From Mycobacterium sp. 1164966.3 (GTDB lineage: Bacteria > Actinomycetota > Actinomycetes > Mycobacteriales > Mycobacteriaceae), in contig NZ_LZSG01000044.1 in NCBI RefSeq assembly GCF_001665395.1, forward strand, positions 186,001 to 250,000: a stretch of 64,000 nucleotides of DNA, in the 5' to 3' direction. The position numbers were made by a program, and so were the translations under genes. Below are positions 35,669-44,854 of the stretch, piece after piece. Positions within the stretch are counted from its first letter, which is position 1, and every line of letters starts with the position of its first letter. Below the pieces are notes generated by a model. It had not been told where the DNA came from. It worked only from the letters and a program-made list of their open reading frames with translations, and made no database searches.

Positions 35669-37302
35669 CACTGGTTGGACAGCGCGGTCGCTTGACCGCG
35701 GTATCCCTGGGTCAGCCTGTCCCACGTGCGGGGACCTATTCCTCGCTTCCGCAAGTCGGCCTTGATGATGCGTAAAGTCGCCTGGGTCTTTGGTAGGTCG
35801 TCGACGAACTCGATATAGCGCGGCACCATGAACCGCGCCATGCGGGACTCAAGGTCCCCGCACAACTCCTCGGGGTCGATGGACGATTCGGAGCGCTTCA
35901 CAGCGAACAGTAGGATCTCGTCTTCGGCGGTGTCGGCCGGCACTGACACGGCGGCACACTCGACGATGTCCGCATTGCGCAGCACGTCAGCTTCGACCTC
36001 GAAAGAGGAGATATTCTCACCCCGACGCCGGATCACGTCCTTGAGTCGGTCGACGAACATGTAATCACCGTCTGCGGTGCGGACGAGCACATCTCCGGTA
36101 TGGAACCAGCCGTTGCGCCACGCGACCGCCGTGGCGCCATCGTTGTTCAGGTATCCCGCGTTCATCACCCACGGCACGCCGGCACGCACGATGCATTCCC
36201 CAGGTGTGCCGTCTGGAACCTCGTAGTCATGCTCATCCACCAGGCGAACCTCGAACCCGGGATACCCGTCCCGCAGGCGACCCACGGTGCGCTCGTTCGT
36301 CGGGTTCCACCCGGAACAAATCGCGACACCGCCCTCCGTACTGTTGTAGACGGTGCAAATGCGGGTATCGAATCTCTCGCTGAATTGCCTATAGCAAGCG
36401 CCGAGCGGAGCCATGAAGAGATTCTTGAGGGACGTAGTGTCCGTTGGGCTTTCGGGAACCCCCAATAACAGGTCCGCCATCGATCCGACAAGCATGCCAG
36501 TCGTGATTCCGAACTCGGACACGTCCTGCCAGAACTTGGTGAGCGCAAATCGCGGCCTCATGACAACACGCGCGCCGACCATGGCCGCGTGGTACGGGAT
36601 CGACTTCGACCCGAAGTGAGCATGGGATGTGGTGCAGTAGAGGATGTCTGACGAGTCGAGGTCCTCGAAGGGGAACGTGCCCAGGTTGATCGAGTGCAAC
36701 TGCGCCCATGGCAACTTGACCGCCTTGGAGGGACCCGTCGTACCTGACGTGTAGGTGATGCAGGCAATGTCGTGCGGCTCGGGCTCTCTCATTTGTGATC
36801 GAGCCGCGTTGACCTCGCAATTGAGCGCCTCCGGCGTGACGACCGGCAGTTTCGCTCCTGGCTCGTGGTGGTATCCGCCATTGTCGATTACGAGCAATCG
36901 CTTGACCGTTGTCAGTTCAGCGGCAACGGCGTCGACGAACGGCAGGTACTGCGCAGCAACTACGAGGAATTCGGGCCGGCAGTTATTGATCGCATATGCG
37001 AGCATGCGGCCCCGAAACTCCGGATTCGTTGCGGCATCTATAGCGCCGACGCTCGAGAGGCCAAGCCATACGACCAACGATTCGACGCCCGCGTCGAGGA
37101 GAGTGACGACAACGTCACCTGTCTTCACGTCCAGCGCGAGGAAGCGTGCCGCCCAGAGGATCATCGCCTCTTTGAGCTGCTCCCAGGTTGCCGATGCGCC
37201 GTCCACCGTATGCAGGAACTCCTTATCGGGATCTGCTTCGGCCATGCGATTCACGATGGCGGGCAGCGTCTCTCGAGAACGCGAGTCAGAATCCCAAGGC
37301 AT
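35668..37302 (-). CDS. AMP-forming acyl-CoA ligase (FadD-type)
   Basis: A 544-residue ANL-superfamily ligase. The start is ATG 37302, with GCAGGAG 7 bases upstream. P-loop YTSGTTGPSKAVKLP, the acyl-adenylate motif YNSTEGG, hinge region WFHTGDVLVRTADGDYMFVDRLKDVIRRRGENIS and a Lys-containing C-terminal part (KTQATLRIIKADLRKRG) are all present. It activates a carboxylic acid with ATP and CoA, feeding the FadE/crotonase steps encoded upstream in the same series. The P450 gene overlaps its stop. Confidence 0.93.
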   Translation of the reverse strand: MPWDSDSRSRETLPAIVNRMAEADPDKEFLHTVDGASATWEQLKEAMILWAARFLALDVKTGDVVVTLLDAGVESLVVWLGLSSVGAIDAATNPEFRGRMLAYAINNCRPEFLVVAAQYLPFVDAVAAELTTVKRLLVIDNGGYHHEPGAKLPVVTPEALNCEVNAARSQMREPEPHDIACITYTSGTTGPSKAVKLPWAQLHSINLGTFPFEDLDSSDILYCTTSHAHFGSKSIPYHAAMVGARVVMRPRFALTKFWQDVSEFGITTGMLVGSMADLLLGVPESPTDTTSLKNLFMAPLGACYRQFSERFDTRICTVYNSTEGGVAICSGWNPTNERTVGRLRDGYPGFEVRLVDEHDYEVPDGTPGECIVRAGVPWVMNAGYLNNDGATAVAWRNGWFHTGDVLVRTADGDYMFVDRLKDVIRRRGENISSFEVEADVLRNADIVECAAVSVPADTAEDEILLFAVKRSESSIDPEELCGDLESRMARFMVPRYIEFVDDLPKTQATLRIIKADLRKRGIGPRTWDRLTQGYRGQATALSNQ

Positions 37303-37347
37303 TGCGCACTCCTGCAATGAATTCCGTCGCGTACCTGCCCGATCGTT

Positions 37348-37716
37348 TCACGCGTATTTCCAGAAGGCCCGCATCATCGTGATCTTGCCTTCTTGGTTGA
37401 ACGTGAAGTGATCCACGAGGGGGCCGACATGCTGCATCGCACCTTTGCGAGTCACTACGCCGTGCAGAATGGCAATGGCCTCATTCCCGCACACAATCAC
37501 TTCGCGCTCAAGCCATAGCTTCATGGGACTGAGATCCTCGACCATCTTCCAGAAGGTCGTTCCTATGGCCTCAATGCCGCGAAACGTATCCACTCCCACA
37601 GGATCTTCCAGGATGGCGTTGTCATCCCACAGGCCGAGCCAGCCAGCTTTGTCGTGATCGCTGAGAGTCTGGCAGTGCGCGTTAATCGCCGCATTTATCG
37701 CTTCGGCATCTGGCAT
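37348..37716 (-). CDS. SnoaL-like/ketosteroid-isomerase-fold protein
   Basis: A 122-residue NTF2-fold protein. The ATG at 37716 follows AGGAAGAG; the longer frame overlaps the crotonase gene. Recognisable stretches: YxDHDKAGWLGLWDDNAILEDPVG-type N-terminal half (here LSDHDKAGWLGLW) and FRGIEAIGTTFW. The C-terminal strand region VDHFTFNQEGKITMMRAFW completes the cone. Members include isomerases, cyclases and hydrolases. Asp residues at the mouth of the cone are present, but the exact catalytic set is not clear. It sits between the ligase and crotonase genes. Confidence 0.82.
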   Translation of the reverse strand: MPDAEAINAAINAHCQTLSDHDKAGWLGLWDDNAILEDPVGVDTFRGIEAIGTTFWKMVEDLSPMKLWLEREVIVCGNEAIAILHGVVTRKGAMQHVGPLVDHFTFNQEGKITMMRAFWKYA

Positions 37717-37781
37717 CTCTTCCTCGTTTCGGTCCTTCTTTTGGCACCCCAAAATCGGAACATGTTCGGGTGCAGCGGAGC

Positions 37782-38612
37782 TCACACTTTGCTGACCTCG
37801 TCGTCCCAACCGGTATCGCGCTCGCGCACGGCGGCCCTAACCCCCTTTTCATGGATCAGCCGTAGGTGATGCTCCTTGGCCACTGCGGCCTCAGCGCTGG
37901 GAACGTATGGGTCTCGACCTACGTCGACCATCGCGGAAAGCCCCGCCGCTTCGTAGAGGCGATGCGTTCCGCGCTTATTCGCGACCAGGTCACCCATTTC
38001 CATACGTGCGATCTGCTCGGCAAAGCACAGTGCTGTCTGTTCTTCCTGGCCCAACGGGACGACCCGATTGACGTAGAACAGTTGTCGGGCCGTTTGCGCA
38101 TCCATCCAGCCGCCGGTCATCCACAGCTGCTTCATTACTCGGATGGGAAAATGAAAGGGCATCAACGCGTAAGGGCCGTAGGGCGCCCCAACCCCGACTC
38201 GAGATTCCTCCCAACTGAACCGCGAGTTATCGGCTGCGATCACGACGTCAGCGGCCAGGAGAAAGGTATTGGCGTGGGGTCCTACATAACCTTTCGTTGC
38301 GACGACCAACCCCTTGGAGAAGCGCCAGGGCGGAAGAAGGTCTCCCGTGTGGACCCAGTACTTGCCTTGGATCGTCGCCGGCTCCTGATCGCCTATAGTC
38401 TCGGCAGCCACTTGTTGAACATCGTGACCGGATGAGAAGTTTGCGCCCTCAGCAGTGAGCACGACACATCTGACGTCGGCCATGCGATCACAGTCCGCGA
38501 GAACTGAGTAGAACTCGTTCTCCATGGTGCTATTGATCGCGTTCATCTTCTCGGGCCGATTCAACCGAACCGTCACGATGCGCGCGCGCCGTTCCACCTT
38601 GACGCAGGTCAT
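37782..38612 (-). CDS. Crotonase-superfamily enzyme (enoyl-CoA hydratase/isomerase-like)
   Basis: A 276-residue crotonase. The start is set at ATG 38612 (MTCVKVERRARIVTVRLNRP); upstream residues in the same frame do not match the family. Oxyanion-hole segments are present (FSSGHDV and KGYVGPHANTF). Of the two catalytic Glu of enoyl-CoA hydratase, the second is kept (EESRVGVG). The first, normally in GGGCE, is replaced (GPHANT). It may thus be an isomerase, hydrolase or C-C lyase instead of a hydratase. It is in the middle of the FadE-to-P450 series. Confidence 0.85.
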   Translation of the reverse strand: MTCVKVERRARIVTVRLNRPEKMNAINSTMENEFYSVLADCDRMADVRCVVLTAEGANFSSGHDVQQVAAETIGDQEPATIQGKYWVHTGDLLPPWRFSKGLVVATKGYVGPHANTFLLAADVVIAADNSRFSWEESRVGVGAPYGPYALMPFHFPIRVMKQLWMTGGWMDAQTARQLFYVNRVVPLGQEEQTALCFAEQIARMEMGDLVANKRGTHRLYEAAGLSAMVDVGRDPYVPSAEAAVAKEHHLRLIHEKGVRAAVRERDTGWDDEVSKV

Positions 38613-38686
38613 TGCGGCCCAATGCCCTTCAGGCAATACGTGTTCTCCTAACGGTCTGTGGCCATGCAATTGATGACCTGTCGAAG

Positions 38687-39859
38687 TCAGCCACGTGGAA
38701 GGCCGAGTACTTTTTGCGCGATGATGTTCCGCTGAATCTCTGATGTACCTCCGGCGATGGTGGCCGCGATCCCGCGGGTGTACCGCTCGAATCTGCTGGC
38801 GAAATACTCGTCGGGGTTCATAGGTTGGTATCGCTCGGTTAATGGATGGCGCAGCCCGTCGATGCCGGCTGTGCTCAGTGTCAGTTCGGCAGCGCGCATT
38901 TCGGCTTCAGAGCCAAGAAGCTTAAGCACTGATACGGAGGCGGTGTCGATCTCTCCGCGGGCGGCACGAGCCAATGCCGCCGATCCAATCGACCGAAGCG
39001 CGTGGTAGTCGATGACTGTGGACGCGAACCGATCACGCTCAACTTCTGTGCGGGGACGACAGTCGGCCATGAGGTTGTCGATCCGGTCGGCAAGCATCAC
39101 CCACATCATCGTGCGCTCATGTCCGAGTGACCCATTGGCCACTGCCCATCCCTGGTTCAACCCTCCCAGGAGGTTCTCCGCGGGAACTCGAACATCGGTG
39201 AAAAACACCTCATTGAAGTCGAGGTTGTCCTGACTGGCGATATCTGCGAAGGGGCGACACACCACGCCTTCGGTACTCGTCGGAATTATCAGCGCCGAAA
39301 TGCCCTTGTGCTTGGGGGCATCCGGATCTGTGCGAACGAAGGTCAGCAGGAAATCGGCATCGTGGGCGCCAGACGTCCATACTTTCTGGCCGTTGACCAC
39401 GAATTCGTCACCGTCTCGGACGGCGCGCGTTCGCAGGGACGCGAGGTCGGAACCCGCGCTGGGCTCACTCATTCCGAGCGAAGCGGTCATTTCGGCGCGA
39501 AGGACCGGAATCGCCCAGCGCTGTTGCTGCTCGCGGGTTCCGAACGTAATCAACGATGCAGCAACAATATTGACGCCCTGTGGGTTGAAGCTGTGATAGA
39601 TGCGTCGTCGGCACAGTTCATCTAAGTGGACGAATTGCTGAAGCACACTCGCGTTACGACCGCCGAACTCGGGGGGCTGTGCGGGGAGTAGCCAGCCGTT
39701 GTCAAACAGCAGGCGCTGCCAGTTCCTGGCCCAGGTTGGCATATGCGAGACCGACCGCGGCCGTTCGAATGTTTCGGCTTCGGTGGGCAGGTTGTCGTCG
39801 AGAAATGCGGCGAACTCTGCCCGGAACGATTCGACATCTTGATCAAAAGTCAGCCGCAC
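38687..39859 (-). CDS. Acyl-CoA dehydrogenase, subunit of a FadE pair
   Basis: A 390-residue acyl-CoA dehydrogenase. The GTG start at 39859 has GGGAG just upstream and overlaps the end of the preceding FadE gene by 17 bases. FAD-binding motifs: ASLGMSEPSAGSDLASLRTRA, and the C-terminal IAGGTSEIQRNIIAQKVLG. In mycobacteria, two adjacent, overlapping fadE genes with one larger and one smaller product usually form an alpha2-beta2 enzyme (as ChsE1-ChsE2 and ChsE4-ChsE5 in cholesterol side-chain degradation). This is the flavin-carrying larger partner. It introduces the alpha-beta double bond in an acyl-CoA with a bulky ring. Confidence 0.92.
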   Translation of the reverse strand: MRLTFDQDVESFRAEFAAFLDDNLPTEAETFERPRSVSHMPTWARNWQRLLFDNGWLLPAQPPEFGGRNASVLQQFVHLDELCRRRIYHSFNPQGVNIVAASLITFGTREQQQRWAIPVLRAEMTASLGMSEPSAGSDLASLRTRAVRDGDEFVVNGQKVWTSGAHDADFLLTFVRTDPDAPKHKGISALIIPTSTEGVVCRPFADIASQDNLDFNEVFFTDVRVPAENLLGGLNQGWAVANGSLGHERTMMWVMLADRIDNLMADCRPRTEVERDRFASTVIDYHALRSIGSAALARAARGEIDTASVSVLKLLGSEAEMRAAELTLSTAGIDGLRHPLTERYQPMNPDEYFASRFERYTRGIAATIAGGTSEIQRNIIAQKVLGLPRG

Positions 39860-40841
39860 GATACTCCCTGGCGATGAGCGCGCGATGCTCTGTGGCGTCG
39901 CCGAGCATCAGTTCCCCCGCCTTCGCGCGTTTGATGGCGAATTGCAGGTCGTTTTCCCATGTGAACCCCATGGCGCCAAAGCACTGCAATCCGTGCTGAA
40001 CGACAAGCGATTGCGCTTCCCCCGCTGCAGCTTTCGCCATCGCGGCGAACAGGCGGCGACGCGGATCAGAAGCGGCGATGGTGAGTGCCGAGAGGTATGA
40101 CAATGCTCGCGCCCGCTCGATCGCCACATGCATGTCCGCGGCCTTATGTTGGAGCGCTTGAAACGACCCGATCGGTACCCCGAACTGGTAGCGCTGCTTA
40201 AGGTGTTCCAGAACCATGTCGACTATGCGTTGACACGCGCCAACAATTGTGATCGCCATTCCGGTCAGCGCAATGTGCCATGCCCGCTCGGTGTCTGATG
40301 CGATCCGGTTCTCATCGCCGACATGGACTTCCTTAAAGCGTAGGTCCGCGAGGTGCAGCACGGGATCGATAGCTGAGACGCGACGAGATATCACGGCTTT
40401 CGCCTCGACAACGAACACACCGGCGGGAGTAACCACGGCGAGTTGGTCGGCACGGTCTGCGTCCAGGACGTAACGAGCTGTACCTTCGAGAACCCAGCCG
40501 GCGCGATCCCTGCATGCCGTGACACCGCTGTACACCGCGGCGCCAGCGCCATCCAGCGCGCCGCGGTCGCCGACCAAAGGTGCGAACTGGGTCGTTGTGG
40601 CCAAGAAAGGCGTTGGATCACTCGCGCGCCCGAGTTCTTCGAGCAGGAGTGTGAGCTCAACCAAGCTTTCAGCGCTGGTGAGCTCCGTCCAGCCTTGGTC
40701 GATGTACCACTGCCATAGGTCGCCGCCGTCGGCGCCGGCCTCAGCGATCGCCCGGACCAGCGACGGTGGGCACCGTTTGGTCAGCGCCCCCCGGACCGTC
40801 TCGCGCCAAAGGCGCTGGTCATCATCGAGCTCAAGAAGCAA
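39843..40841 (-). CDS. Acyl-CoA dehydrogenase, partner subunit of the FadE pair
   Basis: A 332-residue acyl-CoA dehydrogenase-like protein. I start at TTG 40841 because AGGA lies 5 bases upstream and the product then begins like other FadE proteins (LLELDDDQRLWRETVR). The frame continues to 40922 but that part crosses the operator palindromes. The C-terminal helices are typical (KQRYQFGVPIGSFQALQHKAADMHVAIERAR and LQCFGAMGFTWENDLQFAIKRAK). The FAD-contact motif of the middle domain is weak. That suits a partner subunit of a heteromeric FadE. It is the first gene of the long minus-strand series. Confidence 0.9.
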   Translation of the reverse strand: MLLELDDDQRLWRETVRGALTKRCPPSLVRAIAEAGADGGDLWQWYIDQGWTELTSAESLVELTLLLEELGRASDPTPFLATTTQFAPLVGDRGALDGAGAAVYSGVTACRDRAGWVLEGTARYVLDADRADQLAVVTPAGVFVVEAKAVISRRVSAIDPVLHLADLRFKEVHVGDENRIASDTERAWHIALTGMAITIVGACQRIVDMVLEHLKQRYQFGVPIGSFQALQHKAADMHVAIERARALSYLSALTIAASDPRRRLFAAMAKAAAGEAQSLVVQHGLQCFGAMGFTWENDLQFAIKRAKAGELMLGDATEHRALIAREYRAADF

Positions 40842-40871
40842 CTGGGTCCTATCTTGTCCGAGAATGTCTGG

Positions 40872-40888
40872 CGAGAATCTAATTCTCG
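40872..40888. promoter_or_regulatory. Perfect 17-bp palindrome A, putative operator
   Basis: CGAGAAT-CTA-ATTCTCG, 7-bp arms, 31 bases upstream of the FadE start in the divergent control region. It may belong to a TetR-type regulator. Confidence 0.6.
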
Positions 40889-40912
40889 TACCGCGCAAGT
40901 CTAGGTTGACGG

Positions 40913-40929
40913 ATCTTGACAATCAAGAT
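40913..40929. promoter_or_regulatory. Perfect 17-bp palindrome B, putative operator
   Basis: ATCTTGA-CAA-TCAAGAT, 7-bp arms and a 3-base centre like palindrome A, though the arms differ. The centres are 41 bases apart, close to four helical turns, so proteins on both would face the same side. Confidence 0.6.
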
Positions 40930-41118
40930 GTGCAGGATAGAACATCGGAAGTTATCGGATCTTGGCGATGACGCCGGGAAGAAGGGAATCACCACCCAAG
41001 AGGCCGTCGAGCAGCCCCATGCGTCGCTTCGGGCCACCACGCGGCACCTATGCGCGACGAGGACGGCAAGCGTGGGGCCGCGGCGTCGTCAACGTCCATC
41101 GCTGAGCAGGAGCACACA

Positions 41119-42327
41119 ATGGTCAAGAAGTCGACCACAACAGATCCCACTTCGCCGAAAGTCGAGCTCGATCTATCCGATGTCGACCACCGGGTCGGCA
41201 AACCCGTCGGCGGCGGCCAGCTGTGGGATCCCTGTAGTTCCTCCGACATTCGTCGCTGGGTGATGGCGATGGACTATCCGAATCCGATCCATTGGGATGA
41301 GCAATTCGCGCGGGCGTCCAAGTTCGGGGGCATCATCGCGCCGCAGTCCATCGCGGTTGCCCTTGACTACGGGCACGGCGCAGCACCCGCGTGCGTGGGG
41401 CACATTCCGAACAGCCACCTGATCTTTGGGGGTGAGGAATGGTGGTTCTACGGATGCCCCGTCCGGCCAGGCGACCAATTGTTCCAAGAACGGCGGTTCC
41501 ACGACTACAAGGTTGTGGAGACCAAATTCGCTGGGCCCACGATGTTTTCGCGCGGAGACACCACCCATATTAACCAGAACGGCGTTCTGGTTGCCCGCGA
41601 ACGCTCGACGGGGATCCGCTATCTGTATGACGAGGCGAGGAAACGCGGGATGTTCGAAAGCCAGCTCGGCGACATCAAGCAATGGACACAGCTCGAGCTG
41701 GAAGAAGTGGAAAGACTGCGTCGAGACTGGCTGGAATCCAACCGGATGGGTGTTTCGCCGCACTTTGACGAGGTCAAGGTGGGTGACACGCTACCGCGGC
41801 GGGTTATCGGTCCGCACAGCATCGCTAGCTTCACCACCGAGTACCGGGCCTTCATCTTCAATATCTGGGGGGCGTTCCGGTGGGTTGCACCGGTTGACGT
41901 CGACGATCCGTGGGTCCATCAGGATCCTGGTTTTGGCAAGGAATTTGCTTTCGACGAGGAAGACGCGAAGGTCGATCCCCGCAAGCGCGACGGACTCTAT
42001 CTCGGCCCGTCACGTGGTCATATCGACGCCGACCGGGCCACCGAGGTGGGGATGGCGCGCGCCTACGGCTACGGCGCAACGATGGGCGCCTGGTGCACCG
42101 ACTACCTCGCCTACTGGGCCGGCAATGACGGAATGGTCCGGCACACCAAGGCCGACTTCCGCGGACCCGCGTTCGAGGGCGACGTCACCTACTTCGACGC
42201 CGAGGTCATCGGCAAGGAAAAGGAATCCGCATGGGCGGTGCCACTTGTTCAGGTCAAGTTGCGACTCAGCAACCAGAATGACGAGGAACTCGTCGCCTGC
42301 ACGGCCGAGATCGAGCTACCGGTGTAG
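41119..42327 (+). CDS. Two-domain hot-dog (FAS1-like/MaoC) acyl-CoA dehydratase
   Basis: A 402-residue protein. The ATG at 41119 follows CAGGAG by 7 bases; the earlier in-frame ATG at 41050 is less likely. The N-terminal half is a FAS1-type dehydratase domain (AMDYPNPIHWDEQFARASKFGGIIAPQ, with GEEWWFYGCPVRPGD). The C-terminal half is a second hot-dog of MaoC type (YGATMGAWCTDYLAYWAGNDGMVRHTKADFRGPAFEGDVTYFDAEV). Such double hot-dog proteins hydrate enoyl-CoAs with bulky groups; the classical hydratase D-x4-H pair could be NPIHWDEQF in the first half. It is divergent from the FadE pair and followed by an acyl-CoA ligase gene after 16 bases. Confidence 0.85.
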   Translation: MVKKSTTTDPTSPKVELDLSDVDHRVGKPVGGGQLWDPCSSSDIRRWVMAMDYPNPIHWDEQFARASKFGGIIAPQSIAVALDYGHGAAPACVGHIPNSHLIFGGEEWWFYGCPVRPGDQLFQERRFHDYKVVETKFAGPTMFSRGDTTHINQNGVLVARERSTGIRYLYDEARKRGMFESQLGDIKQWTQLELEEVERLRRDWLESNRMGVSPHFDEVKVGDTLPRRVIGPHSIASFTTEYRAFIFNIWGAFRWVAPVDVDDPWVHQDPGFGKEFAFDEEDAKVDPRKRDGLYLGPSRGHIDADRATEVGMARAYGYGATMGAWCTDYLAYWAGNDGMVRHTKADFRGPAFEGDVTYFDAEVIGKEKESAWAVPLVQVKLRLSNQNDEELVACTAEIELPV

Positions 42328-42343
42328 CGAGGCCAGTGAATAG

Positions 42344-44035
42344 ATGAATTCTGGTGCTGCGGAATCCCTTTCAATCGCATATGGCCCGCCACTGAGCGAA
42401 GAGCCGGGGCTTGGCACGCTCACGCTTCCGGGCTTTCTGCGCGACGTGACATCGACCTACGGCGACCGAGAAGCGCTCGTCTTTCGTACTGCCAAGGACG
42501 AAATTCGTTGGACGTATTCCGAGCTGTGGGAGAGAGCAGTTGAAGTGGCATGCGCGTTGCGTGCCTGTGGCGTTGGCAAAGACACTCGGGTCGGCGTCTT
42601 GATGACCAACCGTCCGCAGTGGATTTCGGCCGTTTTCGGCGTCTCGCTCGCCGGTGGGGTGGCGGTGACACTTAGCACGTTCTCGACCGCGTCGGAGCTC
42701 GGATATTTACTCAGGTCTTCAAGTGCCGCCATGCTGCTGTTTGAGCGAAGCGTGCTGAAGACCGACTTCGTGACCGTCTTGTCCGAGCTGGAGCCCGCGA
42801 TTTGCACGATGGCTCCAGGAGCGCTGCAGTCCGAAAGGTTCCCATTCCTCCGTCATCTCGCAACGGTCGGAGAAGCACCGACCGGGATCGACTCATGGGA
42901 GAACTTCCTCGCCCGTGGTCGCGGCGAACCGCGGGAACTGGTACACGCGACAGCTGAAGCAGTGCGTCCGAGTGATGCTGCAGTGGTGTTCTTTTCGTCA
43001 GGATCCACAAGCAAACCCAAGGGCATCATGAGCGCCCACCGCGGCGTAGCCATCCAAATGTGGCGCTTCAGAAGGATGTGCGGGTTCAGCCGTGACGACA
43101 ACGTCCGTTGCTGGTCGGCGAACGGCTTCTTCTGGTCCGGCAATTTCGTGATGTCACTTGGCGCCACGCTCGCCGCCGGTGGTTCGCTGGTACTGCAACC
43201 AACATTTGACGCCGCGGATGCGCTAGAGCTGATGGTCGCGGAGCGCGTGAACTATCCGTTCGCCTGGCCACATCAATGGGCGCAAATCGAAAGCTTGCCC
43301 AACTGGCTCGAGGTGGACTTGAGGAGCATGCGGTTCGCCGACTCCAAGACAGCGATCGCTCGTCATCCGGCGGTGTCCGCCGAACTGTCCTTCCCAGAAC
43401 ACGCCTACGGCAACACCGAAACATTCACGTTCTCAACGGGATTTGGAGTCGACACATCGCGTGAGGCACACGCCGACAGCTGGGGGATGCCGCTGCCGGG
43501 CGTGACAGTAAAGATTGTGAATCCACTCACCGGACAAGTGATTTCGCGGTACGCAAGCGGCGAGATCTGCGTTAAAGGGCCCACACTGATGCTGGGCTAT
43601 CTGGGTACACCGCTGGACGAGACGCTCGACGCGGAGGGGTTCTTCCGCACCGGTGACGGCGGGCATCTCGACGACGCCGACCGGCTGTTCTGGGAAGGCC
43701 GGCTCACCGAAATCATCAAGACGGGCGGCGCGAATGTCTCACCGCTGGAAGTCGACGATGCGCTGGCGAAGCATCCCGCGGTGAAGCTGACCAAAACCGT
43801 TGGCCTGCCGCATGACACACTCGGCGAAATCGTTGTCACCTGTGTCGTGCCGCACGACAGCGCCAGAGTCGAACCCGACGAGATTCGCAAATATTTGCGC
43901 GAACGGCTGGCCAGCTACAAGGTGCCGCGCCACGTGCTGTTCTTCTGCGAAGAAGAGATTGCGCTGACAGGCAGCAACAAGATCAAGTCCGACGAGCTTC
44001 GAGATCTCGCCGCAAAGCGACTGTCGGTCATATGA
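42344..44035 (+). CDS. AMP-forming acyl-CoA ligase
   Basis: A 563-residue ANL-superfamily ligase. P-loop FFSSGSTSKPKGIMS, the adenylate motif AYGNTETF, the GFFRTGDGGHLDD and GRLTEIIKTGGANVSP hinge region and the C-terminal catalytic Lys (GSNKIKSDE) are intact. It lies 16 bases after the dehydratase gene. Compared with the ligase at 35668-37302 it differs in sequence throughout, so the island has two separate acid-activating steps. The substrate cannot be inferred. Confidence 0.93.
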   Translation: MNSGAAESLSIAYGPPLSEEPGLGTLTLPGFLRDVTSTYGDREALVFRTAKDEIRWTYSELWERAVEVACALRACGVGKDTRVGVLMTNRPQWISAVFGVSLAGGVAVTLSTFSTASELGYLLRSSSAAMLLFERSVLKTDFVTVLSELEPAICTMAPGALQSERFPFLRHLATVGEAPTGIDSWENFLARGRGEPRELVHATAEAVRPSDAAVVFFSSGSTSKPKGIMSAHRGVAIQMWRFRRMCGFSRDDNVRCWSANGFFWSGNFVMSLGATLAAGGSLVLQPTFDAADALELMVAERVNYPFAWPHQWAQIESLPNWLEVDLRSMRFADSKTAIARHPAVSAELSFPEHAYGNTETFTFSTGFGVDTSREAHADSWGMPLPGVTVKIVNPLTGQVISRYASGEICVKGPTLMLGYLGTPLDETLDAEGFFRTGDGGHLDDADRLFWEGRLTEIIKTGGANVSPLEVDDALAKHPAVKLTKTVGLPHDTLGEIVVTCVVPHDSARVEPDEIRKYLRERLASYKVPRHVLFFCEEEIALTGSNKIKSDELRDLAAKRLSVI

Positions 44036-44110
44036 GCCTAATGAAGCTGCGTCGGTAGCGTTTTGGTGAGCGGGGCGGGAATAGCCGCGTACCGATGACC
44101 GGTAGTGCGC

Positions 44111-44854
44111 CTAATTTATTGCCGACTGCTTGCCAACGGCAGAGTCATCCGCACGCGTTGCCGCCGGGGGGAGGATTGCTTGGCGACACCAGGACCACAC
44201 AACCTCTTCGGTCAGGGCAGTCTCATCCATCCCACCGTGCAACGCGTTGTACTGGCCCAGCGAAGTGAGGGTGGAGCCCAATAGCGACGTCAGTTGCTTC
44301 ACGGTGAGGTCGTTTCGAACGAGGCCTGCTTGCGAACATGCAGTCAAAATCTCTGTCAACAGCTTTCGGTGCGGTTCCCATACTTTCGCAAACGCTTCCG
44401 GATTATCCAGTTCAAGGCTCAAGTTATAGATAAGCACAAGACGACCGCCTACTTCTTGCGATGAGCCGGGACGGGACAGCACTCCCCTGCACCATGCCTC
44501 CAGCTGCCCCATCGGGCCTTCTGCCGCCTCGACTTTTTCCCTTATCGCTTCGGTGAATTGAGCAGTGACGTCTTCGTATAAGGCCAACAGAAGTTCGTCC
44601 TTGCCGGCGAAGTGCTGATAGAAGGTCCTTACGCTGAGGTTCGCACGATCGGCCAGTGTCTGTAACGTGAAACTCGCTTGCCCGGATTCTTGGACCAGCT
44701 CTAGCGCCGTCGCCATAAACCGCGTGCTACGAGCAACCGCTAAAGCCCGCGCATCGCCGAGCCGACGCTCAATTGCTCGTTCCTGCCACGTGCGGCCCTG
44801 ATCGCTGTCCTCATTTGAGGTTCGCGGGCGACGGTTGTCGATTTTGTCCTTCAC
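44111..44854 (-). CDS. TetR/AcrR-family transcriptional regulator
   Basis: A 247-residue regulator. I use the GTG at 44854, which overlaps the stop of the upstream small gene (GTGA); a TTG three codons earlier is the alternative. The helix-turn-helix starts near residue 45 (FMATALELVQESGQASFTLQTLADRANLSVRTFYQHFAGKDELLLALYED), leaving a longer basic N-terminal tail than usual. It is convergent with the dehydratase-ligase operon, and a candidate to bind one of the palindromes at 40872-40929. No direct evidence links them. Confidence 0.88.
   Translation of the reverse strand: MKDKIDNRRPRTSNEDSDQGRTWQERAIERRLGDARALAVARSTRFMATALELVQESGQASFTLQTLADRANLSVRTFYQHFAGKDELLLALYEDVTAQFTEAIREKVEAAEGPMGQLEAWCRGVLSRPGSSQEVGGRLVLIYNLSLELDNPEAFAKVWEPHRKLLTEILTACSQAGLVRNDLTVKQLTSLLGSTLTSLGQYNALHGGMDETALTEEVVWSWCRQAILPPAATRADDSAVGKQSAIN

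Noticed and set aside
44036..44110. A terminator between the convergent ligase and TetR genes
   Set aside because: Only a 4-bp GCGG/CCGC stem without a T-run could be found, too weak to call.
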